From Actinomycetota bacterium (GTDB lineage: Bacteria; Actinomycetota; Humimicrobiia; Humimicrobiales; Humimicrobiaceae), in NCBI GenBank assembly GCA_018894445.1, contig JAHIPJ010000005.1, forward strand, positions 1 through 7,856: 7,856 nt of DNA. The letters run 5' to 3'. Within the stretch, counting starts at the first letter, position 1. Each line of letters opens with the position of its first letter. The notes under the pieces were generated by a model, which was not told the DNA's origin, ran no database searches, and saw only the letters and a list, made by a program, of their open reading frames with translations. A program made the position numbers and the translations under genes. Positions 1 to 5,576 of this stretch are shown piece after piece.

Positions 1-63
1 ATTTTTTTTCTCAGTCATTTTATCTTTGTTTATCCTAAAAAAATATTTATAAAAATAAAGTTC

Positions 64-91
64 TTGCAATTATTTCCTTTTATAATATAAT
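64..91 (+). promoter_or_regulatory. Sigma-A-type promoter of the sugar ABC transporter operon
   Basis: The -35 element TTGCAA (64-69) and a perfect -10 TATAAT (86-91) are separated by 16 bp. This predicts transcription starting near 98, so the operator at 105-118 would lie just downstream of the start, a classic repressor position. The DNA is very AT-rich and other -10-like hexamers occur (81-86, 125-130), so the exact promoter is inferred. A weaker alternative is TTGTAA (104-109)-15-TATAAT (125-130), whose -35 lies inside the first operator. Confidence 0.6.
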
Positions 92-104
92 AAACTTATA
101 TAAT

Positions 105-118
105 TGTAAACGCTTACA
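105..118. promoter_or_regulatory. LacI-family / CcpA-type (cre) operator O1
   Basis: The 14-mer TGTAAACGCTTACA matches the CcpA cre consensus TGWAANCGNTNWCA at every position and is a near-perfect palindrome with the central CG typical of LacI-family operators. It begins about 7 bp after the predicted transcription start, where bound protein would block initiation or early elongation. Whether CcpA or a pathway-specific LacI protein binds cannot be decided by sequence, because their sites overlap. The only LacI-type gene visible nearby is a fragment. Confidence 0.82.
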
Positions 119-174
119 TATTCCTATAATAAGAATATCAGTTAAAGTTAATTTTTTAATTTTTTGCATAAAAT

Positions 175-188
175 TGTAAGCGCTTACA
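175..188. promoter_or_regulatory. LacI-family / CcpA-type (cre) operator O2
   Basis: The 14-mer TGTAAGCGCTTACA is a perfect palindrome and a full match to the cre consensus. It differs from O1 by a single central base (G for A). Its centre is 70 bp downstream of O1, within the transcribed leader, so it could act as a roadblock or pair with O1 through DNA looping. Two near-identical sites this close in AT-rich DNA are very unlikely to be chance. Confidence 0.85.
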
Positions 189-242
189 ATATTTATAGTT
201 GATTTAGTAGCATATTTTTAAAATTACAAAGGTAATATTTGG

Positions 243-266
243 AAAGGAGGTTATATGGTAAATTAA
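243..266 (+). other. Leader minigene (SD + ATG-GTA-AAT-TAA), possible
   Basis: A very strong Shine-Dalgarno sequence, AAAGGAGG (243-250), stands 4 nt before an ATG (255-257) that is followed by only two sense codons and TAA (264-266), giving Met-Val-Asn. The next gene starts 117 nt later with its own SD. The strong SD with an almost immediate stop suggests either a regulatory minigene or standby ribosome site, or the left-over start of a lost gene. Spacing is slightly short. No function is shown by the sequence. Confidence 0.35.
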
Positions 267-270
267 AGAT

Positions 271-326
271 GAGATTTGATCAGATATTATTCGACATCAT
301 CAAAATATATAGAATAAACAAATCTC
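271..326 (+). repeat. Leader hairpin
   Basis: GAGATTTG (271-278) pairs perfectly with CAAATCTC (319-326), and an inner helix TTATTC (287-292) / GAATAA (312-317) can stack on it. A second small hairpin, TTACC (346-350) / GGTAA (355-359) with an AAAA loop, lies about 10 nt before the SD of the binding-protein gene. The main stem is followed by an A-run rather than a U-run, so it does not look like an intrinsic terminator. It may shape or stabilise the roughly 285-nt leader. It matches no riboswitch class I know. Confidence 0.35.
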
Positions 327-383
327 AAAAAAATTTTATTAAAAATTACCAAAAGGTAAATCTATCAAGAAAGGAGAGCAAAA

Positions 384-1751
384 ATGAAGAAGGTATTGTT
401 ATGGTTGATAGTATTAGTGATTGGTATAGCAATGGTGACAAGTTTCTCACTTACTGGGTGTAAGAAGGAAAAGGTACCAGAAGAAAAAGCAGTTGAAGAA
501 GTTGCAACTGTGGAAGAAGCGGAAGTAAAAATAGTAGAAGAACCTGTAACAATCGAGGTGTGGTTTCACTCCGGCAAGGGAGAGGAACGTGATGCACTAG
601 AGAAACAGATAGAAGAATTTAATACTACGCAGGATGAAGTCATAGTGAATGCGACTATGCTTCCTGAAGGTTCTTATAATGAACAAGTAGCTGCAGCATC
701 TTTAGCTGGGGATCTACCTGATTTACTGGATTTTGATGGTCCTAATTTGTATAACTACACATGGGCTGGACACCTTATACCGATTGAAGAGTATGTGTCA
801 AGTGAATTAAAGGATGACTTTCTTCCTTCTATAATTGAGCAGGGCACATATGGAGGTAAGTTATACTCACTGGGAACATTTGATTCAGGATTAGGTATCT
901 GGGGTAATAAGGGATATCTTGAAAAAGCAGGAGTACGTATTCCAACCAGTATTGAGGATGCCTGGACATTGGAAGAGTTTAAAGAAGCTCTTGCGGCACT
1001 TCAGGCATTGGATGAAGTGGAGTATGCCATTGACTTTAAGATGAACTATGGACAGGGTGAATGGTATACATATGGTTTTTCACCTATTATACAGGGTTGG
1101 GGTGCTGATTTAATTGACCGTAGTGATTATCAATCAGCAGAAGGAGTACTTAACAGTCCTGAAGCTGTGGAAGCATTAACTTGGTTCCAAAGCTTGTTTG
1201 TTGATGGATATTCTAATGCAGCGCCAGCAGGAGATGATGATTTTTATGGTAGGAAAATAAGTGCTTTATCTTTTGTAGGCCACTGGATGTGGACACCACA
1301 TAGTGAAGGTCTAGGTGATGATTTAGTATTAATTCCTATGCCCATATTTGGGAAAAAGGCTGTTACTGGAATGGGATCCTGGTGCTGGGGTATAACCTCT
1401 AGTTCTGAAAATCCGGATGCAGCCTGGAAATTTCTTGAATTCCTGATCGAACCAGATGAAATTCTTCGAATGACTAATGCGAATGGTGCGGTACCTGCTC
1501 GCAAGTCAGCATTGGCACAATCAGAGTTATTTGGAGAAGGTGGTCCTTTGAATATATTTGTACAACAATTGGAAGGAGGAGTTGCTGTACCAAGGCCCAT
1601 AACTCCAGCTTATCCAACCATAACTACTGCGTTTGCAGAGGCGGTACAAAACATTGTCGGTGGAGCAGATGTTAAATCAGAGCTTGATAAAGCAGTTGAG
1701 AAAATTGACCAGGATATTGAAGACAACCAGGGCTATCCCATTGCGGAATAG
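384..1751 (+). CDS. ABC sugar transporter substrate-binding lipoprotein (SBP_bac_1 / MalE-like)
   Basis: This is the extracytoplasmic solute-binding protein that captures a sugar or oligosaccharide and delivers it to the two permeases downstream. The 455-residue length is typical of family 1 binding proteins. The start has a good SD (AAAGGAG, 370-376) with 7-nt spacing. Residues 1-25 are a lipoprotein signal: Lys-Lys, a hydrophobic stretch, then the lipobox Leu-Thr-Gly-Cys with Cys26 as the lipidated residue. A Glu-rich tether (about 28-52) precedes the mature fold, which opens with a TIEVWFHSG strand. Family features include the region around GDLPDLLDFDGPN (about 109-121), the GMGSWCWGI segment (about 328-336) and a C-terminal TPAYPTITTAFAEAVQNI helix. 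The ligand cannot be read from sequence; the neighbouring GH32-like gene suggests a fructoside, which is inference. It is first in the operon, under two LacI-type operators. Confidence 0.93.
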   Translation: MKKVLLWLIVLVIGIAMVTSFSLTGCKKEKVPEEKAVEEVATVEEAEVKIVEEPVTIEVWFHSGKGEERDALEKQIEEFNTTQDEVIVNATMLPEGSYNEQVAAASLAGDLPDLLDFDGPNLYNYTWAGHLIPIEEYVSSELKDDFLPSIIEQGTYGGKLYSLGTFDSGLGIWGNKGYLEKAGVRIPTSIEDAWTLEEFKEALAALQALDEVEYAIDFKMNYGQGEWYTYGFSPIIQGWGADLIDRSDYQSAEGVLNSPEAVEALTWFQSLFVDGYSNAAPAGDDDFYGRKISALSFVGHWMWTPHSEGLGDDLVLIPMPIFGKKAVTGMGSWCWGITSSSENPDAAWKFLEFLIEPDEILRMTNANGAVPARKSALAQSELFGEGGPLNIFVQQLEGGVAVPRPITPAYPTITTAFAEAVQNIVGGADVKSELDKAVEKIDQDIEDNQGYPIAE

Positions 1752-1848
1752 TTTCTGGAATTGGTTGTAATTAATTAACGTTGCAAGCAAGCTCTTCGTA
1801 GGCACTAGGCATACTAAGACTGAGATCATCTAGTAATTTGGTATTTGG

Positions 1849-1956
1849 TAAGTTGTGCACCCATACCATTTAGTACATTAAATAATTAAACAGGCTATAA
1901 TATAAAAGATTAAAAAGGAATCAGAGTAGGTAAATGGCAATGGGTGCACATACTTA
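1849..1956 (+). repeat. Long inverted repeat between binding-protein and permease genes
   Basis: The left arm (1849-1872, core TGTGCACCCATACCATTTA) and right arm (1931-1956, core TAAATGGCAATGGGTGCACA) pair over 7 + 10 + 5 bp, interrupted only by a small internal loop and a one-base bulge, around a 58-nt AT-rich loop. In mRNA this would be the strongest structure in the operon. It sits in a 221-bp gap where binding-protein and permease genes are usually closely spaced. By analogy with the malE-malF intercistronic region, such a stem could protect the upstream message and keep permease expression below that of the binding protein. It could also be a small MITE-like insertion, but I see no clear target-site duplication. 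The rest of the gap (1752-1848) shows nothing recognisable. Confidence 0.75.
1874..1901 (+). promoter_or_regulatory. Possible internal promoter before the permeases (weak)
   Basis: A perfect TATAAT (1896-1901) lies in the loop of the inverted repeat. The best -35 is the poor TACATT (1874-1879) at 16 bp. In DNA this AT-rich a lone -10 is weak evidence. If active, it would transcribe the permeases without the left arm of the stem, so they would escape that structure. Confidence 0.2.
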
Positions 1957-1957
1957 A
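1934..1957 (+). other. Seven-codon ORF inside the right stem arm (speculative)
   Basis: An ATG at 1934 opens a frame Met-Ala-Met-Gly-Ala-His-Thr-stop (TAA 1955-1957). An SD-like AGTAGG (1925-1930) is 3 nt before the first ATG and 9 nt before the second (1940). The ORF coincides almost exactly with the right arm of the inverted repeat and ends 15 nt before the permease start, which has no SD of its own. Translating it would open the stem. Chance is possible with so short a frame. Confidence 0.25.
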
Positions 1958-1972
1958 ATCAGAACATAAAAT

Positions 1973-2917
1973 ATGAGAAGGAAATCAAACAATTCAGATT
2001 TAAGATCAAATTTAAAGAGAGGTTTTGGTTATAAGAGAAAAAGAGGAGTAACAGTAGCCTGGGTTTTATGTGCTCCTGCATTGATACTTCTTTTTATCTT
2101 TTTGGTGGTGCCATTTATAACCGCCTTTTTTTTATCCTTTACTGATCAGCGATTAATACCAAATCTAAATATGTCAACTCAGTTTGTTGGTTTTCGTAAT
2201 TTTTTACGGCTTTTTATGGATGAGTATTTTCACCGAGCATTACTTAATAATTTCATATTTGCTATTGTTGTTGTTCCGGTGCAGACAGCGTTTGCTCTAC
2301 TCTTAGCTGTTCTGGTCAATCAGAAGCTTCGTTTTATTAATTTATTTCGTACCATCTACTTTACTCCAGTTGTAACCACCATGGTTGTTGTAGCTATAGT
2401 ATGGTCCTTTTTGTATAATCCAGGTGAAGGTTTTATTAATCAATTCATAAAGACCATTAGTGGTGGTTTATTGGGGCCTTATAATTGGTTGCATGATACT
2501 AGGTTAGCTCTTACTGCTATTATGATACTATCTATCTGGCAGGGAGTAGGGTTCCAAATGGTAATATACTTGGCTGGTCTACAGGGTATCCCAGCTGAGC
2601 TATATGAAGCAGCAGAGGTAGATAGCGCTAATGCATGGCAAAAGTTCTGGTACATCACTTTACCCCAGTTGAAAAATACTACTATTTTTGTGGTAACCTC
2701 AACGACTATTCTTGCTTTTAAGCTTTTTACACAGGTTTGGGTAATGACACAAGGTGGTCCACAATCAGCTACACTAACAACTATTGTTTTGCTGTACAAA
2801 GAAGGATTTGCACAATTCCGGGTTGGTTATGCATCTGCTATTGCAGCACTTTTCTTCTTAATTGTATTGTTTGTTTCGATGGTACAACGGATATATCTAC
2901 GGGGAGAGAGAAGGTGA
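1973..2917 (+). CDS. Sugar ABC transporter permease (MalF/UgpA-like)
   Basis: This is one of the two membrane subunits of a CUT1-type sugar importer. The 314-residue protein has a basic N-terminus (1-25), a first membrane helix near 27-56, then the binding-protein-dependent transport core with helices near 93-118, 128-147, 178-200, 236-252 and 282-304. The cytoplasmic EAA loop that contacts the ATPase is at 212-231 (EAAEVDSA...ITLP). The conserved Gly of the usual EAAxxDGA is replaced by Ser218. An in-frame TAA at 1967-1969 forces the start at 1973 or later, yet no SD precedes this ATG, so initiation may depend on re-initiation from upstream translation. The gene ends 9 nt before the second permease. 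Substrate unknown. Confidence 0.92.
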   Translation: MRRKSNNSDLRSNLKRGFGYKRKRGVTVAWVLCAPALILLFIFLVVPFITAFFLSFTDQRLIPNLNMSTQFVGFRNFLRLFMDEYFHRALLNNFIFAIVVVPVQTAFALLLAVLVNQKLRFINLFRTIYFTPVVTTMVVVAIVWSFLYNPGEGFINQFIKTISGGLLGPYNWLHDTRLALTAIMILSIWQGVGFQMVIYLAGLQGIPAELYEAAEVDSANAWQKFWYITLPQLKNTTIFVVTSTTILAFKLFTQVWVMTQGGPQSATLTTIVLLYKEGFAQFRVGYASAIAALFFLIVLFVSMVQRIYLRGERR

Positions 2918-2926
2918 GTAAGTAAT

Positions 2927-3814
2927 ATGAAAAATAATGTAGCTACTAATAAAAATCCTTGTGGTCTACGTTGTATAGGGAGTAAAGGGATGAGCATAGG
3001 AATTAGATATTTAATTTTAGTGGTTATAGCTTTATTCTTCCTTTTTCCTACCGTCTTTATGTTTGTTTCTTCGATTAAGAATAATGAGACACAGATAATA
3101 AGTGATATGAGTAATTTGCGTGCTTTTGTACCTTATGGCGACATAGGGTTTAAGAACTATTTTGATGTTTTTACCCAATTACACTTTGGACGTTTTATGT
3201 TCAACTCATTATTTATTGTAGGAACCATTGTGTTTGCAGGGCTTATTGTTAACAGCATGATTGCATATTCACTAGCTCGATTACGATTTAGAGGGAGAAA
3301 TATTATAATTTCATTGATTATTGCATTAATTATTGTCCCTATTGAATCGATAGCAATACCACTCTTATTAATGGTAAATACAGTTGGCTGGATAGATAGT
3401 TATCACGTACAGATTATTCCTTTTATAGCTGATGCTTTTTCTATCTTTCTTTTTTACCAGTTCTTCATTGGTATACCAAAGGAAATAGATGAAGCTGCCA
3501 TTGTAGACGGTGCTAGTTCATTTAGGGTATATTGGAATATTATTATTCCTTTATCACTACCAGTTTTTGCCGCTGTTACAATTTTACAATTTCTATTTCG
3601 TTGGAATGATTTCCTCTGGCCTTTGATGGTGACCCGTGGATATGAGTATCGACCATTGACGGTAGCGATACAGCAATTATTTACCCAGGACCCCAAGATG
3701 TGGGGTGATATCTTTGCCTTTGCCTCAATGGTAACTATCCCATCACTAGTTGTTTTCTTAATATTTCAGAAATGGTTTGCGCGCTCAATAGCATCAAGTG
3801 GCATTAAAGGATAA
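2927..3814 (+). CDS. Sugar ABC transporter permease (MalG/UgpE-like)
   Basis: This is the second membrane subunit, pairing with the preceding permease to form the channel. The 295-residue protein has membrane helices near 24-49, 89-116, 126-149, 163-182, 210-229 and 263-282. The EAA loop at 189-208 is canonical (EAAIVDGA...IIP). The C-terminus ends in the usual family tail (RSIASSGIKG). The SD AAGGTGA (2911-2917) overlaps the stop codon of the first permease with 9-nt spacing, so the two are tightly co-translated. No ATP-binding subunit follows; many CUT1 importers borrow a shared MsiK/UgpC-type ATPase encoded elsewhere. No convincing terminator follows the gene. Confidence 0.93.
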   Translation: MKNNVATNKNPCGLRCIGSKGMSIGIRYLILVVIALFFLFPTVFMFVSSIKNNETQIISDMSNLRAFVPYGDIGFKNYFDVFTQLHFGRFMFNSLFIVGTIVFAGLIVNSMIAYSLARLRFRGRNIIISLIIALIIVPIESIAIPLLLMVNTVGWIDSYHVQIIPFIADAFSIFLFYQFFIGIPKEIDEAAIVDGASSFRVYWNIIIPLSLPVFAAVTILQFLFRWNDFLWPLMVTRGYEYRPLTVAIQQLFTQDPKMWGDIFAFASMVTIPSLVVFLIFQKWFARSIASSGIKG

Positions 3815-3855
3815 GTATAATTAGTGATAAATTAGTAATTAGAAGTTATCATTGA

Positions 3856-4035
3856 ATGATTGTAAAAGATATATATAAAGTAATAAAAGATGAATTGAGT
3901 CAAACCCTAGAATTAAGAGAAAAATATGTTATTAACATAGCTGATGAGTCGGGTTTTAGTAAGACCGAAATAAGGTTTGAGATAAAAAATACATTTACAA
4001 ATAATAAAATAATGAGATTAAATGTGATTTTATAA
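3856..4035 (+). CDS. Unrecognised 59-residue ORF, possibly a decayed gene
   Basis: An ATG frame runs 59 codons to TAA at 4033-4035. The product begins MIVKDIYKVIKDELSQ and is charged and soluble, with no signal or membrane segment. The middle (INIADESGFSKTEI) faintly resembles a helix-turn-helix, but I do not recognise the protein. There is no SD before the ATG. Its 3' end overlaps the frame carrying the uridylyltransferase remnant. It could be a real small gene, the start of a gene whose remainder was lost, or a chance frame. The base composition gives no help, since the whole gap is AT-rich. Confidence 0.3.
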   Translation: MIVKDIYKVIKDELSQTLELREKYVINIADESGFSKTEIRFEIKNTFTNNKIMRLNVIL

Positions 4036-4244
4036 ATTATAAAAAAGAAGGCGGAACTTATTTAAAACGTCCACCTTATAATTTATGCATTTACAAAGAT
4101 ATAGAAGAAAATAAGTATTACCATTGGCATATAGAAATTGCACATAGATTATCAATAAAAGCAGGATTTGGACTTTCAGCCGGGATATTTGTTAATACAG
4201 TTTCATTTGAAGCAACGGCAAAGATTTTAAAAGTCATAAGATAG
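4008..4244 (+). pseudogene. galT: C-terminal remnant of galactose-1-phosphate uridylyltransferase
   Basis: This frame, with no start and an upstream TAA at 4005-4007, encodes about 78 codons ending at TAG 4242-4244. From about 4071 it reads PPYNL, then YYHWHIEI, AGFGLSAGIFVNTV and a final FEATAKILKVIR. This is the pattern at the C-terminus of GalT: in the E. coli enzyme the two His of the His-x-His (here 4122-4130) ligate the structural iron site. The zinc-binding N-terminal half and the catalytic His-Pro-His are absent; a complete enzyme is about 330-350 residues. GalT moves UMP between UDP-glucose and galactose-1-phosphate in the Leloir pathway. The remnant lies directly before the glycosidase gene, whose SD begins about 11 nt after its stop. 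It looks like a broken gene, not a short functional protein. Confidence 0.75.
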
Positions 4245-4267
4245 CATTAAACATGGAGAGGTGAATA

Positions 4268-5242
4268 GTGAGTGTTGTATATTATTTTCCTAAAGATAAA
4301 TATATGTGGGATTTTTGGTTAGTAAAAAGAAAAGACCTTTATCATATATATTACCTGCAGGCATCAAGAAAAATACAAAGTGCGGATAGTAGACATTCAG
4401 TTGCATCTGTAGGGCATGCAGTTTCAAGGGATCTAGAAATATGGAAAGAAGAAGAAACTGTACTTAAAGCAGGCCCAGCAGGAAGCTGGGATGATGTTTC
4501 AATTTGGACCGGAACGGTAATTGAAAAGAATGGGATTTACTATATGTTTTATACATCAACTTCTACAAAAGATGTAGGAAAAATTCAGAGGATTGGAATT
4601 GCGATATCAGAGAATTTATATACCTGGGAAAAATATAAACATAATCCGGTGATAGAGGCACATCCAGATTGGTATGAAAAAGCTAATATATCAATGGATG
4701 GATTGGAACACTGGAGGGACCCATTCGTAGTCTATAATAAGGAAGATAAATTTTATTATGTATTTATATGTGCAAGAGTCAATTATGGGAGTCATGATGG
4801 AAGAGGGTGTATTGCAAGAGCAAAATCTAGAGATTTGCTGGACTGGAAAGTAATGAGTCCTGCGACTGATGCCGGTAATTTTTATAATATGGAGGTACCT
4901 GACCTTCATTTCAAAAATGGAAGATGGTATTTGTTATTTACCACGTGTGCTTCCTGGTATCCAGAGAAACATAAAAGAGAGATAAAACCTTTTATGCCAC
5001 AGACTGGAATATTATATTATCAGTCAGAAACACTTCTTGGCAAATTTGCTCCAATGGATAATAAAGAAGTTTTACTTGGTACGGATACGCAAAGCTATAC
5101 TGCGCGGGTTATTGAAGATATACACGGGAATAATGTAGTACTGACATGGAAGCTAAAAGCAAAGGGTTTCGAAGGCTTTGCTGGATGTCTGGATAGACCA
5201 AGGAGATTACAGTATATGCTGGATGGGACATTAAAGATTTAA
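4268..5242 (+). CDS. GH32-like glycoside hydrolase (beta-fructosidase superfamily), single domain
   Basis: This is a probable cytoplasmic glycosidase with the five-bladed propeller fold shared by GH32, GH68 and GH43, acting on fructosides or a related oligosaccharide. The start is GTG with SD GGAGAGGTGA (4255-4264). Three acidic motifs appear in the expected order: Asp15 in MWDFW, followed at the right distance by the LYHIYYLQ strand (candidate nucleophile, where GH32 has WMNDPNG); Arg150-Asp151-Pro152 (the RDP transition-state stabiliser); and Glu209-Val210-Pro211 in MEVPDL (the position of the acid/base in ECP). Blade repeats such as HAVSRDLEIW (50-59) and TGTVIEKNGIYYMFYT (81-96) support the fold. 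At 324 residues it lacks the C-terminal beta-sandwich of classic invertases, and it has no signal peptide. The changed first motif leaves substrate uncertain; an arabinosidase-like specificity is possible. Confidence 0.75.
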   Translation: MSVVYYFPKDKYMWDFWLVKRKDLYHIYYLQASRKIQSADSRHSVASVGHAVSRDLEIWKEEETVLKAGPAGSWDDVSIWTGTVIEKNGIYYMFYTSTSTKDVGKIQRIGIAISENLYTWEKYKHNPVIEAHPDWYEKANISMDGLEHWRDPFVVYNKEDKFYYVFICARVNYGSHDGRGCIARAKSRDLLDWKVMSPATDAGNFYNMEVPDLHFKNGRWYLLFTTCASWYPEKHKREIKPFMPQTGILYYQSETLLGKFAPMDNKEVLLGTDTQSYTARVIEDIHGNNVVLTWKLKAKGFEGFAGCLDRPRRLQYMLDGTLKI

Positions 5243-5251
5243 ATATTTTTC

Positions 5252-5318
5252 GCTAACTATCTTAATTTGTTAGGATATTGAATTGCTTCTGTTAGCTGAA
5301 ATTTAAAAGTGGGCTAAC
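5252..5318. repeat. Alternating GCTAAC / GTTAGC motifs after the glycosidase gene
   Basis: Four copies of a 5-6 bp motif alternate in orientation: GCTAAC (5252-5257), GTTAG (5269-5273), GTTAGC (5291-5296) and GCTAAC (5313-5318). Neighbouring copies can form alternative short hairpins (5252-5257 with 5269-5273 or 5291-5296; 5291-5296 with 5313-5318). The last is followed by a weak TTAAAGTTTTAAT tract. It may be an inefficient terminator or attenuator, but the stems are only 5-6 bp. Confidence 0.35.
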
Positions 5319-5341
5319 TTAAAGTTTTAATAAAAAAGAGT

Positions 5342-5565
5342 ATGAGTATAAAAAATGAAGTATATACAATAGTTGGATTGGGTGAGATATTATGGGATTT
5401 ATTTCCTAAAGGAAAACAGTTTAGTGGAGCTCCTGCAAATTTTGCTTATCATGTTTCAGCACTAGTCATCAAGGAGTTATTGCAAGCCATATTGGAAAAG
5501 ATGCACTTGGAAAAGAAATTCTTTATTACTTGACCAGTCGTGGGCTTACAATCAATTATGCTTAA
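5342..5565 (+). pseudogene. Frameshifted, truncated PfkB-family fructokinase
   Basis: The frame opens as a sugar kinase N-terminus: IVGLGEILWDLFPKGK followed by SGAPANFAYHVSAL, the fructokinase pattern in which the GAPANFAYH segment helps bind the sugar. At about 5465 it loses frame. Inserting one G (CTAG-TCAT to CTAGGTCAT) restores ALGHQGVIASHIGKDALG and then EILYYLTSRGLTINY, which continues the family alignment. That restored frame then meets TAA at 5563-5565, after about 75 codons of the normal ~300. The DXXG-type ATP-binding end with the catalytic Asp is missing, so there is no kinase activity. The family phosphorylates fructose to fructose-6-phosphate after beta-fructoside cleavage, which fits the adjacent GH32-like gene. 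The ATG has only a poor, overly close SD (AAAGAG). Confidence 0.88.
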
Positions 5566-5576
5566 ATCCAATATCT

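Noticed and set aside
271..326. Leader hairpin as an intrinsic terminator
   Set aside because: The stem is AT-rich and is followed by an A-run, not a U-run.
239..463. 74-codon plus-strand frame from a TTG, overlapping the lipoprotein gene
   Set aside because: Its TTG lies inside the strong SD of the minigene, an internal ATG at 269 is 18 nt from that SD, and its end overlaps the well-supported lipoprotein signal peptide in another frame.
1244..1600. 118-codon minus-strand frame
   Set aside because: It is antisense to the binding-protein gene, with no family resemblance and no SD.
2479..2799. 106-codon minus-strand frame
   Set aside because: It is an antisense shadow of the first permease gene.
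2737..2925. 62-codon plus-strand frame overlapping both permeases
   Set aside because: It is an out-of-frame shadow of the first permease; its sequence is unlike any membrane or soluble family I know.
3454..3696. 80-codon minus-strand frame
   Set aside because: It is antisense to the conserved EAA-loop region of the second permease.
4691..4909. 72-codon minus-strand frame
   Set aside because: It is antisense to the glycosidase gene across its RDP and E-x-P motifs.
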